Shown here piece after piece: positions 25,847 through 38,495 of a stretch of DNA of 64,000 bases (its first letter is position 1; every line of letters starts with the position of its first letter). The position numbers and the translations under genes are program-made. This DNA comes from Chlorops oryzae (lineage: Eukaryota > Arthropoda > Insecta > Diptera > Chloropidae). The stretch spans positions 19,632,430 to 19,696,429 of the forward strand of contig CM035809.1 in assembly GCA_020466095.1 (NCBI GenBank), written 5' to 3'. The notes below the pieces were generated by a model. It searched no databases. It was not told the DNA's origin and saw only the letters and a list, made by a program, of their open reading frames with translations.

Positions 25847-27130
25847 AAAACAAGTAAGAATGCTAAAGTCGGTCAAGTCCGACTTTGAAATACCCAGCGT
25901 CCCGACATTATGAGCGCACTATGTTTTGCTTCTCTATTTGTGGGCGTGGCAGTGGGAGGGAAACATAAATTATTTCCCTACACCTTTCATTCGCCTTGGT
26001 GAACCTATGTTGCGAATTTGAAGCTTCTACGCCTTTTACTTCGGAAGTTACGAAATTTCTTCATTTGTGGGCGTGGCAGTGGGCGGGCCACATAAAATTT
26101 TTTCCTACACCTTTCATTCGCCTTGGTGAACCTATGTTGCGAATTTGAAGCTTCTACGCCTTTTACTTCGGAAGTTACGAAAAATCTTTGTTTGTGGGCG
26201 TGGCAGTGGGCGGGCCAAAAAAAATTTTTTCCTATACCTTTCATTCGCCTTGGTGAACCTATGTTGCGAATTCGAAGCTTCTACGCCTTTTACTTCGGAA
26301 GTTACGAAAAATCTTCATTTGTGGGCGTGGCAGTGGGCGGGCCACAACAAATTTTTTCCTACACCTTTCATTCGCCTTGGTCAACCTATGCTGCGAATTT
26401 GAAGCTTCTACGCCTTTTACTTCGGAAGTTACGAAAAATCTTCATTTGTGGGCGTGGCAGTGGGCGGGCCACAAAAAATTTTTTCCTACACCTTTCATTC
26501 GCCTTGGTGAACCTATGTTGCGAGTTTGAAGCTTCTACGCCTTTTACTTCGGAAGTTATGAAAATTCTCTATTTGTGGGCGTGGCAGTGGGTGGGCTACA
26601 TAAATTATTGTTCCTACACCTTTCATTTGCCTTCGTCAACCTATGCTGCGAATTTGAAGCTTCTACACCTTTTACTTCACAGGTTACGATAAGCCCTTAT
26701 TTTTGGGCTTATTTGTGGGCGTGGCTCGAGGAGGGCGGCGCCCATTTTTTGCCAGGAAATGTCCCTCTTCGTAGTTTACCAGCACACCAAATATCAATGG
26801 AATGTGTTGAGTGGTTCGCAAGTTACAAGCATTTTATTGAAAACAAAATAAATTCATTTGTGGACGTGGCAGTGAGCGGATGTCTCCCATTTTTACTTAG
26901 GATCGTACTCGGACCCCGAGTGCCAAATTTCGACTTCATTGGTTCAGCCGTTTCGGAGGAGATCGGACCACGGACGGACGGACAGACGGTCAGACGGACA
27001 GAGGGACATGTCTAAATCGATTCCGTTTTTGATCCTGATCATTTCTATATATATTTTTCTATATCTCCGGAGCTTAATTCTCCCTGTTACAAGATTTGCA
27101 CAAAACTAATATACCCCGCTTACGCTTACC
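25847..27130 (+). mobile_element. Interspersed element with CAAGTAAG hairpin start and internal satellite
   Basis: Starts ACAAGTAAGAATGCTAAAGTC; the next bases pair as hairpin AAGTCGG/CCGACTT, then AATACCC. After a tandem array it ends with GGACGGACGGACAGACGG, a TATATATTTTTCTATATC stretch and ATATACCCCG. This layout is widespread in fly genomes. Related copies here: 44158-44530 and 46338-47062. No transposase frame. Confidence 0.7.
25940..26712 (+). repeat. 127-bp tandem array, six units
   Basis: GTGGGCGTGGC starts at 25940, 26067, 26194, 26321, 26448 and 26575, exactly 127 bp apart each time. The unit also contains CACCTTTCATTCGCCTTGG and AGCTTCTACGCCTTTTACTT. Because 127 is not divisible by three, a spurious 189-codon frame runs through it. 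Confidence 0.97.
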
Positions 27131-28035
27131 CATAAAAACAATTTGAGAAATTTTTCCACTGAGATCCTTACAGTATAAAACCATTGTTTATACAAAAGTA
27201 CTTGGAAACATACATAGCAGCTCATTCAATATTTAGTTTTATATTTACCTTGTATGTATGTGTGTATTGGAGTGACTTTAGTCCGTTTACCGGCCCATTG
27301 TGATACCACGAGGGGCTTTCTTGTTGTTTGTGCCTCAAAAGTCATTTGGTCGTCCGACCAAATAATGGGGCAATGCGAAATCGTTTCAAACATAAGAAAA
27401 AACCAACCCGCAACGACGCCTATCGAAACGAATCGAACAAACCGGGTGGAAACTATTTAACAAGTTCACTTACAAAACGACCGAGAGAGAACTCGCGCGA
27501 CGCGATCGATTGATGGAAACTTAAAGCCTTGAAGCTACTAGTGTTGCTAATTAGCATTGCGGGGAAAAAAGCTGCTGCCCTCCTTTTTCCCGTTTTTCGC
27601 CGCTGTCAGGGTTTCGTTGCGTATCGACATCGGCAAAAACGGACACTGGCCCTTAGTGGAAAATTTTGAATTATTTTTAGGTTTAATTTCCTGTTTTAGT
27701 TTTGATTTCACTTAAATAGAGGTAAATGTTTTATGTTTTTTCAAAACAGTAGACCAAAGTGTCAAAAGAAGCAAACAAAAAACGAGCTTCATTAAAAAAT
27801 CGATTTTTCTAAAATTTCTCGCCGATAGAACAGTAAAGCAAAAGAAAATCGGCGTGTCTAAAAGCACACATTCTGTCTCAAAACATGTTTTACGTGTGTG
27901 GCGACGGCTCAAATATGTTTCGTACGTGTGACCGCGCCCGAACATATTTATGAGTGTGACCGCGCTCTTAACGGCACGTTTATTTAGAAAACAAGCCGCT
28001 TTCAAGTAATCAAGTAATTTGAAAATATCAAAACA
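27131..28035. other. Upstream region of RPB6
   Basis: No gene recognised. Presumably carries the RPB6 promoter; start and TATA not assigned. Confidence 0.4.
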
Positions 28036-28625
<590 letters not shown>

Positions 28626-29126
28626 TAGCTTCGATCTCTGTATTGATGATAGTTGTTGGCATTCACGTAAGTAGCCTTATGAAAGTTGGTGCTCAATAGT
28701 ATGGGTCGAACTCGTAGTATGGACTAGAAGAACAGTCGTATGGAGGACGATTATAAAATGAGTTTTTGATATAGAAATAAGGATTATTCGACTTTCGATG
28801 GGATTCGTAGTCATAAGTACGTAGTATCTTGTGACCATATTCTTGATATAGTTCAAGGAGTTTTTATCTTTACTATACAAGTAAGTAAGTCACTGCAGGG
28901 AACGCTATGTATGTCATAGTAGACCTCGAGAGGTGAAACAGTCCGTGCAATGCGATGAAGACTTAAGGATCCAAAGGATCTTTGCTAGAGCTTTCAGCGA
29001 CCATCTCTGTATTGATTTGGATTGTGAGTCTTAGAGATGGTAATCATTGTAGACCATTAAGTTCTAGATAGTTAAGAAGTTCAAAGGATTTTTATATTTT
29101 AAATAAATAAAACAAAAAAAGTGAAA
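28626..29126. other. Disordered tract between RPB6 and hd
   Basis: The tract has remnants of the 18-bp repeat and two loosely matching halves. About 28800-28945 resembles 29030-29185 with many small gaps; shared strings include TGTCATAG, CTCGAG and GTTCAA. The second half runs into the last codons of hd. No RPB6 exon is recognisable. It looks like either a diverged direct duplication or poorly corrected sequence. Confidence 0.6.
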
Positions 29127-30979
29127 TCAACTCCAGGCGTAACCATGTTCACTGTCATAGCAGACGCGCTCGAGTAGGCTAACAGCATTTGGTCCCGTTC
29201 GGCACATGCTTTCCACGACAAAAGGCAGCATTCCACAATCGGATAAATTCTCTTGGCCGAAAACCTGTCCAGCAGTTTCATCTTCTTTGCTTTGCTCTTC
29301 TGCCTTCGTACTTTCTTTGGGAGATTCGAGTAATTTCTGCGTCGCCTTACTAAATGCCAATGTATTATTGCAACTTGCTAATGTTACGCTGAACATTTTC
29401 TTATTCTCGCCGAGCAGATGGCAAACATACGGCAATGTGGTGGGCAGAACGATGCCTTTAACTTCAATGCTGTAGTAATCAACACCGTCCATACGTACTT
29501 TACTGCTTCGCGCTGTTAAATGTTGCATAGTCGCCTTGGGAAATGCCACCGGGGCAATTAAAGTGGGCGGAACGCCTGCCAAACGACCAACACTTGTAAT
29601 TGTGCTCTTCGCATTGAGGAGAAAACTAAAAAATCCTTGACATTCTACGCCTTCGATTAGCAGCAAAGAATTGTCACTAAAATCATCCATCATTTCCAAT
29701 GATTTTCAACTTTCTTGTATGTGCAGTTTGTATTCTCCTAATTTCTTTCTCATCAACTTCGAGTGTCTTAAGCCAATTCTCTTCCTCCTCTTCATCGTCG
29801 TCGGATTCGGCTGCAAGATCAGTGGCTACAAAATGCAAAAGAAACGATCTTTAAAATATAAATATATACCGATTCGATCGTACAACTTACCGTCCTTAAC
29901 AACATTGCCATTGCCAATGCTATTGCTCTCATCGGAGAAACTATTTTCGCCGGATTTATTCAGACCGTTTTCGCTCTTCTTCAATGGCATCGTGAACTCA
30001 ATGCCTTCCTGCCGCAATGCACTCCGCATACCGCGTGTACTCGGTGACATTAGAGCGTGAGTCTCTACACGTCCAGCTCCAGCTGCACGAAAGAGTACGG
30101 TAAATGTATTTGCACATAAATAGAAGTACGGACATTGCCGTGAACGTAGTAATTGAAAAAGCCCACGAAAGCTATAGTCCCATTCCTCGGCCAACGACCT
30201 TCGTTCACGATCGCCGAGTATGAGACCAGTGTTCTCTTTTGAGTTGCGGGGAAAAAGTTTCATCCAAGGTATATGTGGATGTTGCCAATAGTATGTAGCC
30301 TGATTGAATCTTGTTGCCGGCGATATATCCAATCCACTATTTGAATTAATTGTATCGATACAACGAACGAAACTAGTGAGTCCACTTGCCATTTGATTTG
30401 TCTTGAGCGTTGTAGCCGGCAGATCAGTACTGCAAAAGAACCGCAATCGTGATTTTATAGTCCAGTCCATTGGAAGATGTTTACTGAATTTCTGCTCCTC
30501 CAGAACGTCATCTTCGGATTTCTTTGGTTGAAAGAGTTGCGAGAACGCTTGCGAATCGAATGGCTGTGGCACTAGTTTTGGTGGTTGTGGTCTTGTTGGT
30601 GTTTCCCGTACGAAAACATCTTCCTGAGATTTAATAGGATCACTTATTGCTGTACTACCTAGAAGTGACAGCAAGGAGTCATTTTGTTCCAAATCATGTT
30701 TCGGTTTCTTTGCGCTTTCATTCGTTTCCCTGCGAAGGAACTTATTTTTATTACTTTTCACATTTAAATACTCATAACAAGGACTTACTTGGCGAAAGGA
30801 TTCTTCCGCTTTTGAGCGATCTTCGCTTCCAGCAAACTCTTCTTATCGTTCTCTTCTATCTCAGGTCTATTATTGCTATTTTGGCTTAAGCGTGCTGCTA
30901 GCTTCTTGCTCCGCAACTTCATACGCTGTAGTTTGATAAGCTCGTCGGGATGTTTCCAGTTTTGATTTTTCGTGGCCAT
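29127..30979 (-). CDS. hd: Donson homologue, humpty dumpty
   Basis: Nuclear replication factor of the Donson family, needed for CMG helicase loading and fork stability. Exons on the minus strand: 30979-30789 (MATKNQNWKHPDEL...NPFAK), 30729-29891 and 29825-29127, with GTAAGT donors and CAG/TAG acceptors in matching phases. Exon 2 carries the conserved core (MDWTIKSRLRFFCSTDLP, WQHPHIPWMKLFPR, SRQCPYFYLCANTFTVLFRAAG). Exon 3 has the acidic stretch before NWLKTLEVDEKEIRR and the C-terminal DDFSDNSLLLIEGVE. At about 29700 the frame shifts by one base next to an A4 run on the coding strand (29703-29706). Allowing for that, the product is about 575 residues, the expected size. The gene converges with RPB6. 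Confidence 0.92.
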
Positions 30980-31328
30980 TTTTCAGGTTTAAATAAAATT
31001 TCAAATGCGTTGGCAAGAGCTAGCTAAAAAAGTTGTAGATCAGTAGATCACACTAAGGGCCCGGCTACACGTAGGAAAATACTTTCTATACAAATTTGAT
31101 AATGGCGCAAATTTTTTCACTAGTCTGACCGCCGACTTACACACGATTGGACAATGTTACACGGTTGCATTAACAGCTGATTTGAAATTTTCTTAACGTA
31201 CTTTTTCAATGTTGAGAAAAAGTGTATTTATAAAATATTTAACGTTCATTCATATTATTCATCAACTTCAATGAAATTCTTAGAATATGACGAAATGAAA
31301 CAATTCAGAGAAGCAAGTCTGATGAAAC
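30980..31328. other. Upstream region of hd
   Basis: Contains the hd promoter by position. A CCCGGCTACACGTAGG string at about 31060 resembles the CTACACG-type ends of other elements here but has no partner. Confidence 0.35.
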
Positions 31329-32217
31329 CAGGGACCCAAAATAATAATTATTTTTGAATTTTGAATTTTAAAAATCGATATAAAATAATTTATATTTTAA
31401 AAATTAGTATTTAAGTGTTATTCTTAGAGTTTTATTTTTTGATCAAAAAACAAAAATTAATTCTCAAGTTTTATTTTTTGATCAGGAAATAACAATTATT
31501 TTTCGAGTTTTATTTTTTACTCAGAAGATAAAACTTATTCTAAGAGTTTTAGTTTTAACTCAGTAAATAAAAATTGCTTTTAGAGTTTTATTTTTTGCTC
31601 GGATGATAAAAATTATTTTTGGAGTTTTATTTTTTACTCAGAAAATAAAAATTATTTTTCAAGTTTTTTGTTTTACTCACAACATTACGCAAACACAAGT
31701 ATTATGCAAATATTTTTTGGATTTGAATTGTGGTTACCGATTTCGCATCTAGCCTTTTTCATTTCCTCGTGTTCATCATCATCCGACTCTTCATCACTTT
31801 ATCCTATTTCAGGCGTTATCTTGAAGAAAGTGGTAATATACTTATGCAAGAGTTTTATTTTTCTGAGTAAAAAAAAAAAAACTCAAAAACCAATTTTAAT
31901 TTTTTGAGTAATAAATAAAAATCTAAGATAAATTTTTATCTTCAGAGCAAAAAATAAAATTCGAAAAATAATTTTTATTTACTGAGTAAAAATTAAAAAT
32001 CTAAAAATAAGTTTTTTCTTCTGAGTAAAAAATATAACTCGAAAATTAATTTTTATTTCTTGATCGAAAAATAAAACTCTAAGAATAAGTTTTATCTTCT
32101 GAGTAAAAAATAAAATTCAAAAAATAATTGTTATTTTCTGATTAAAATAATAAAACTCTTAAAATAATACTTAAATTGTAATTTTTAAAATATAATTTAT
32201 AACAGTTATGGTCCCTG
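31329..32217. mobile_element. hAT-type foldback element with internal tandem units
   Basis: Ends CAGGGACC and GGTCCCTG with exact 8-bp duplication GATGAAAC (31321-31328, 32218-32225). Each arm is a run of roughly 50-bp units (TTTTATTTTTTACTCAGAAGAT on the left, inverse on the right), so the 889-bp element can fold almost end to end. The centre (about 31677-31850) is unique sequence. Confidence 0.9.
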
Positions 32218-32225
32218 GATGAAAC

Positions 32226-32569
32226 CTTTTTTAATTTTTATACGGAAGTTAATAAATTTCGAAAAATTTAAGTATCACTAGCAGTGTTGCACAAAGAACT
32301 TGTTGCTGTATCCTCTCCCATTGACGTCACTGAAGTTTTGACTGCAGTTACCGTGAAAAATCAATAATTTTTTTTGTTCGTTATCGCAGCCAGTGAAAAT
32401 ATTAAGGTGCGCAATTAATTAGCTTTTTCACAAAAGTTTTTTTGAAGAAAATATTATTATTATTAGTATTTATTAAAGCAATAATAAATTATTGCAAAAA
32501 TTTATTGGAGGCATTCGGATTGCGGAAAATCAATTAATTAAAATTATAATATATTTTCTTTCAGGAAAT
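32226..32569 (+). promoter_or_regulatory. 7B2: 7B2 upstream region and probable 5' UTR intron end
   Basis: Pyrimidine-rich TATTTTCTTTCAG ends at 32564, five bases before the 7B2 ATG, implying a spliced leader. The promoter is not identified. Confidence 0.4.
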
Positions 32570-33361
32570 ATGTTTCGAAAATGTTTTACATTCGCCTATT
32601 TCCTTTTGGCTGCGCATACGGTTGCAGCATATGGATCTATTTCGAAGGATAATATATTCGCTGATGCCTTCCTAACCGAATTATTAAATCGCATGGATAA
32701 GGATTCGGCTAATTATTTTGATATGGATGCTGCTGAATTGCAACAGCCACGGAATGTCGATCTTGTATCCCGATCATTATCATCATCGTCGTCGTCGTCG
32801 TCGTCGTCCTCGTCGTTAAATCAACCGGAAGAGTTCGAATATCGCGGCATGTTCGGATCATCTTCATCGAATCCATCCATACGTGATCAGGAATACATGC
32901 ATCATAGTTCACTCTGGGGTCATCAGTACGTTTCGGGCGGTATGGGTGAAGTACCAAATCGCTATAATACAATTGTTAAAACCGATGCTAGTCTACCATC
33001 TTATTGCAATCCACCAAATCCATGCCCATTTGGCTATGAGAAAACTCAGGGTTGCATCTCGGAATTTGAGAATACTGCAGTATTTAGTCGGGAATTTCAG
33101 GCTTCGCAGGAATGCACTTGCGATAGTGAGCATATGTTCGATTGTGCTAGCCAGACAACCAATCGTAATAACGAGATGACCTCGAATATGGAAAAATTCT
33201 TAATTCATCAGTTTCAAAATGATAACGGCATAGAGAATCAAAATGGTGTCGTTAAGAAGTTTTATGGACCGGCAAAGCCACCAGGCTGGGATGAAAATCC
33301 ATTCTTACAGGGTGAAAAATTACCAATTGCTGCTAAAAAAGGCGACCATATCCGCATCTAA
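32570..33361 (+). CDS. 7B2: Neuroendocrine protein 7B2 (secretogranin V)
   Basis: Secretory chaperone and inhibitor of prohormone convertase 2 in neuroendocrine cells. 263 residues. The start at 32570 follows a TTTCTTTCAG acceptor (ending 32564), so the 5' UTR is probably spliced. N-terminal signal peptide (MFRKCFTFAYFLLAAHTVAA), then YGSISKDNIFADAFLTELLNRMD, a poly-Ser tract from a TCG repeat (about 32775-32817), the hallmark PPNPCPFGYEKTQGC segment, a Cys cluster (CTCDSEHMFDC) and the C-terminal inhibitory peptide region NPFLQGEKLP-IAAKK with its Lys-Lys pair. No classical multi-basic furin site is evident before the C-terminal peptide. The frame is intact throughout. Confidence 0.95.
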   Translation: MFRKCFTFAYFLLAAHTVAAYGSISKDNIFADAFLTELLNRMDKDSANYFDMDAAELQQPRNVDLVSRSLSSSSSSSSSSSSLNQPEEFEYRGMFGSSSSNPSIRDQEYMHHSSLWGHQYVSGGMGEVPNRYNTIVKTDASLPSYCNPPNPCPFGYEKTQGCISEFENTAVFSREFQASQECTCDSEHMFDCASQTTNRNNEMTSNMEKFLIHQFQNDNGIENQNGVVKKFYGPAKPPGWDENPFLQGEKLPIAAKKGDHIRI

Positions 33362-33810
33362 GCGTTTTTTAAGGAGAATTTTCCGAAAATCAAATCATCA
33401 AAGATTGTTAATCGTATAAATATCATGTACAATTATGTATTAATATGTGTGTTCTAAGTTCCATATTGCTCTATCAATATATATATAAAGCCCGCCCGCC
33501 CCAGAAAATCTATTTTTTTTTTTTCTTTCTGTTTTTCATTGATTTTTCAATTTAACATTCTCTCATTTCAATATCATTCAATTCAACAAAAAATTTTTTT
33601 TTTCAATTTATAGAATGAAAAGCAATAGAGGGGATTTTTTCTGAAATAGTAGCATCCTGTATTGGTCGAAATCGAAAAATATTTGAATTTTTTTAGAAAA
33701 CTTTGAAATTTTTGACATTATCTAAGAGGTTTAAGGTAATCTATTCAAGATCTTTTCCATAGTCAAAGCATATCGCACCCCTTCAACTAAAGTCAAAATT
33801 TTCCATTAAT
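33362..33810 (+). other. 7B2 3' flank
   Basis: AT-rich; no further gene. A clear poly(A) signal was not assigned. Confidence 0.4.
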
Positions 33811-34553
33811 AAGGGGGGAGTACACTTTGAACGTCCAAAAAGTAAGGCATTTTCGTTAATTTTTTTAAGCAATAAAACACTCAGGGAGGGCAAATATGTT
33901 ATAACCCATTTATTACTCATCCTTCGAACTACAATTTGTATTTTTTTGAACTCGATTGGCGTCCCCCCGTGGCCGGTGCACCAGGTCGCGCGGGCGTCCT
34001 CGCGCGGAAGTCGGAAAACGGCGTGAGAAAATACTCCTTCCCATGTGATCCTGGAACATAAATCGAACAAAATCCTGATAAGTAATGAAATTCGGGTTAG
34101 AAATACGTATTCCGATTTTTTTTTAAATTAATTGTTTTCAAAAGTTGTGGCCTTAGGAAAAAAAAAGTCCATTTTTTAACCCTAAAAATGCTTACAAAAT
34201 CGTGGATTAAAAATCCATTTTTGACAAAATCGAAAATGTGGATACGTATTTCTAAGCAGAATTTAATTCTAAACAAGAAAACCTAGGCGATATCCAAATT
34301 TAATAATAACTGGTTAGAGTTATTTCCCACGCCAGTTTGAAAAGCCCCGTTTCGAGATAAACGCGTTTAAAGATGTGAATGCTCTCTCAGCGCGCCGGTA
34401 CATGTTTTAGGAAATCGCTTCTTAAAGCGGGAAGGAATATTCTGGCGGACTTGGAGTCTTTTCTAAATTAAAGTATACATCCCAAGGAACATTTTAAGCC
34501 AAAAAAAAAAAAAAAATACATTTTTTTGAAAAATCAAAGTGTACTCCCCCCTT
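33811..34553. mobile_element. Non-autonomous element with 20-bp AAGGGGGGAGTACACTTTGA ends
   Basis: The right end is the exact inverse of the left 20 bp. 743 bp. Includes a GC-rich island (33957-34025) unlike its surroundings. No transposase frame. Confidence 0.85.
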
Positions 34554-35443
34554 AAGGAAACGCCATAAAAAAAATTTATCGCAGTGCCAATCATGATGGC
34601 TTTTTTCGGAACGGAATAGATTTTTTCGTCCAGCTAGACAGGTGACTTATGAACAACAAAATCTACAGCAAAATTTAATATTCACAAATTTTGAATTGTG
34701 TCACTTTAGTTGCCGGGGTGCGTTGTGATATCTAGAATTCATATTGGCCCAAAGATCATGACGATTTAGTTTTGACCCAGTTTTTCCTTTTCATATAATA
34801 GACTTAGTTTCAAAGAAATCAGAATATAAATGTCACAATTTTATGGTCTTCAAGTATGCTGATTGAAATAAATATATGAAATACTGATTGTTTGAAGTTT
34901 GATGACAATTTTTATGATGCTTTAGGGTTAGGCCATTAAATTCCAAAATCGTCAATTTTTGACGATATCGATTTCTTTTCCATGCCGAATAGAGAGAATT
35001 GGAGCCTGAGGCCATCCATCCTTGTACATGAAGCAAAGAGCGACAGTTTCAAAATGCCATGACCAAGCTAAGAGCCTCCCGCATCGTTAGTCAACTACGC
35101 CGAGTGAAAAGCTTTCCTTCAAACTTCCATAACTCGAACTTCTTTGAACTTTCCTCGATAGCTCGAAAGGAATCTTCAACTCAAAGTCTCCAGAAATCGA
35201 AAAAACCTTTGAACAAAGATGAGTGGACTTATTAAAGTTTAACTGTAAAGCAAAAGAAGTAAAAATGATGCAAGTTTTTCAAATGAACTCTCAAAGCTTT
35301 ATTATTTCTGTTTCTATAAGTTCCCAAGTTACCCAAGAAACGTAACTAATAAATCCAAGTATATGCATACAGTGTATTATTCCCTATTATGACTTAGTAA
35401 TGAGTTTTATGAATGATTGCATAATGCTAATGCTAATATGATT
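34554..35443. other. Gene-free stretch 3' of TOM22
   Basis: Nothing recognised beyond short frames. Confidence 0.5.
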
Positions 35444-35966
35444 CTATCGCATCATTGGCATAGACGGAGGTGCAGCGGCAATTGCACTACCTGGCCCCAA
35501 TAGGACTTGCTTCTGCTGCGATTTCTGCATTTCTGCCATTTGGGCGCGTTCGGTTTCGAAAATGACCGGCGCGAAGAGAATAACCGAACTGGTGAAGAAA
35601 ATCCACGATGCATTACATGAGAAATTGTAGAGGGTCTTCACGGAATTATTCGTGAAACTTATTACGTTCCCAGTGAAATTGCGCACACTATCGGGAAACA
35701 TCTCGGTCAGACCCAGTAAGCGTTCGCCTAGCGTTTCGTCTGGCTCGTCGTCGTAGTTCTCGGTTTTCTCAGCATCTTTTGATTGCAACAGTCTTTGAGG
35801 TCGATGGTGGTGGAGGACTTGCTGGAGGAGTTGCTGTGGCCTGTGAGCTTGTTGTTGGTTTTTCTTCCTCAGCTGCACGACGTTCGGGTGTTTCGTCTTT
35901 GCTGCCGCCCAACGATGACATTCCGCTATCTTTTTCGATGAACTCGATGTCTGGATCAGAGTCCAT
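35444..35966 (-). CDS. Tom22: Mitochondrial import receptor subunit TOM22
   Basis: Central receptor of the outer-membrane TOM complex. Start at 35966 (MDSDPDIEFIEKDSG); upstream sequence is open but has no in-frame ATG. Order: acidic N-terminus, Pro/Thr linker, the signature DEPDETLGERLLGLTEMFP, a membrane helix (ASWIFFTSSVILFAPVIF) and the tail FETERAQMAEMQKSQQKQVLLGPG. The reading frame breaks in the linker at about 35777-35780, where a four-base homopolymer (AAAA on the coding strand) would need to be three. With that the protein is about 173 residues. Both sides of the break are conserved, so I read it as a sequence error rather than decay. An intronless copy cannot be excluded. Confidence 0.9.
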
Positions 35967-36247
35967 TACATCTTCTAACTGTACGTTATCCAGTTTGAAA
36001 CAACAACAACAACAATTGCACTTTTCGTGTTTTTCAATCAATACGGTTATCTTTTAGGGTGTATTTTTACTTCGATTGTCCTCACTGAGTAAAGGATTGA
36101 CAGTTCGACGATTCCCTTTAATTTATTTTATTGAAAAGTTGCTTTTCCAACTTATTTGCGCCACTCTTCACGAGGTTATAATTCACTTTTCGTCTATCGT
36201 CGTTTTTTTTTTTTTAGGCGGCATCGGGACGATTCGTCTTGTAGGGG

Positions 36248-38412
36248 CAGTGCTGTCAGATTGATGTATTTTTCCCTTTTTGTGGTACTTTTTGACTAAA
36301 ATTTTGGCCAAAAAGGGAAAAGGTACTATTTATAGCTACCTCGAAAAAGGGAAGAGTATTTTTTTACTGTTAAAGGCCTGCTCCAGTTCGTACTTTCATG
36401 AAATTGGCAAACTACTTTTTCTATAAGAAGGAGAAGTTAACGAAAGTGAAGGGTAATTTTTGCTGTCGATTTCTGCTTTTGACAGTTCTTTCAGCTTCGT
36501 ACGAAAGAGTTAAGATTTCATAATTTTTATGACTACCTTTATTTAATTGTAAATTAAAACACGGTACACAATTTTTCTCGTTAGAAGTATTGAATTTTAC
36601 CGTTCTCGGTTCTGCAAATGGATTTTGACAGCACGAGCACAGTCTTGACAGAAGAAATTAAATGGATTTGAAAAGTCGTTGTGAATGCTTGTAATTTTCA
36701 GAATGCCGACTAAATGAGAGATTTCATTTTCTCCGAATGTACTAAGAAACTTTTTGCAAGAAATCTTCGATATGATCAGATTGTCCATGTGACATTAAAA
36801 ATTAAACTTATGCTACGTTTTTCCTTTAACAAGCGAATAATTCACGAATTATTCTCGTTGAGATTTCATTAAGGTTGGTTATTTTTGAGGGTTTTTCTCA
36901 TGTTTAAAGAGAAAAATGGAAATTTTCTTATACACTCAAATCTCCTACTACTTGCAAATTTTCCAAGAACTATTCATTGCACATATTCGGATAGCCATGG
37001 CTACAGCACTTTTCGTCAAAACGTGTAATATGTACTACTTTTTTCACTGGCTGCATGAGATTCTTGAAGAGTATGTCAAGCATTTCTCTTTTTTTGTAAT
37101 GGAGTTTTCATTTTGGAAATGGGAACAGGCCTATTTACTTCGATAAAAAATGGAGATGTTATTTTTGAAAAAGGCAGTTATGAATTTTCCAATGATTACT
37201 TACATCTCAGTATAAGTCGAAAGCTTAAGTCATTTTTCCGAAGTACTTTTCATTTTTTTGCACGTTTTTATGGAGCTTTATTTACTGCATATTTCATATA
37301 AGTTTTAATTGCGAAGTGCAATCGGTCACTACTGGTAAACGTCAATTCATAAACTATTCGACTAAGTTTCGCACGTAAGTGGTACTTGTTCGCTCTTATT
37401 CTCGTTGAATAGGGACGCAAATAGCATAGCATTTATTCATCAAATGAGTGAAACGCTCGAAACGTATACTGCATTCATTTATGAAGTTATATTCTGTACG
37501 TTATTGGTCTGAAAGCCTATTATATGTGGGCAAAACACGTCAATTACCACCGGCAAAATTTTTTCTCCCGATTGCATGGATGATAACTTCGGTACAGTTG
37601 TTAAGATGTCAATAGTTACGTTGAAATGTGCAAAAAAAAGAGTATAAGTTTTAAGCAACAGTCAAACCAGGTCATGCACTGTAAGATTGCGTACAAGAAA
37701 GGTGTCAAAGTATTACACTGCATTTCATGTTGCTTCGAAGAACATATTTCATTGAATTACAATGGGGCTAAAATCGCCTCGCTTCAAAAATTTTTCGAAT
37801 GTTTCTTGAAAAAAATTTTCTGAACTTTTCGAAAACAATACTTAAAAAATTTTTCGATAACGGTAAATGAGAAAAATTTGGCATTTTAGTTTTATTTCTT
37901 GATTTTCTAGGAGAGACGAATATTTTTTATTTTTATTTTTTAATTTTGAAATAAAGCTTAGTTCTTCCCCTTTAAATTGATGCATAAATCATAATGGGCC
38001 GACCATGATTAGTGGTCCAAATACAGCTTTGAAGATGCTTACCTAGCATATTTCCCTCAATTTCGATCTACGTGTGGCAGGCATATAAGTATTTTTCAAA
38101 ATTATCTTCAATAACATTAAACAAAGAAAAAAATCATAGATTTTGATGTCAAAAATTTTCTGACGTTTACACGATAAAGTTTACATTTCTCATAACCGAA
38201 ATGTTTTTATACTTTCTGTACGGAATGTATTTATAAGTTTTGTAAATAATTTAAAGTTCGTTTCTTTTATCGAATAAAATGAAAAAAATCTACTTCAAAG
38301 AGAAAAAAATATATGGGAGGGAATTTTGTGGGAAAAATTATTTTGAAAAAGGGATTTTTGGGATTTTTTCCAAAATTGAGGGATTTTGCTTCAAAAAAGT
38401 CTGACAGCACTG
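36248..38412. mobile_element. Possible 2.2-kb hAT-like element with CAGTGCTGTCAGA ends
   Basis: CAGTGCTGTCAGA at 36248 and its exact inverse TCTGACAGCACTG ending at 38412. Flanking 8-mers (TGTAGGGG, GAATAAGT) do not match and no transposase remnant is seen, so the two ends may be unrelated or the site decayed. The stretch has no recognised gene. Confidence 0.45.
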
Positions 38413-38495
38413 GAATAAGTTTGCATAGGGCCCTTTATACGGTCATATATGTTCACGAACTTAGCATGATGCAGTGTGTCATAAATAAACTTATT

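Noticed and set aside
26123..26692. 189-codon frame
   Set aside because: It runs through the 127-bp tandem array, with three shifted copies of the same peptide; no start context or conserved motif.
36064..36247. Upstream in-frame extension of TOM22
   Set aside because: The open frame upstream of 35966 lacks an ATG and encodes a low-complexity Cys run; the conserved protein starts at MDSDPDIEF.
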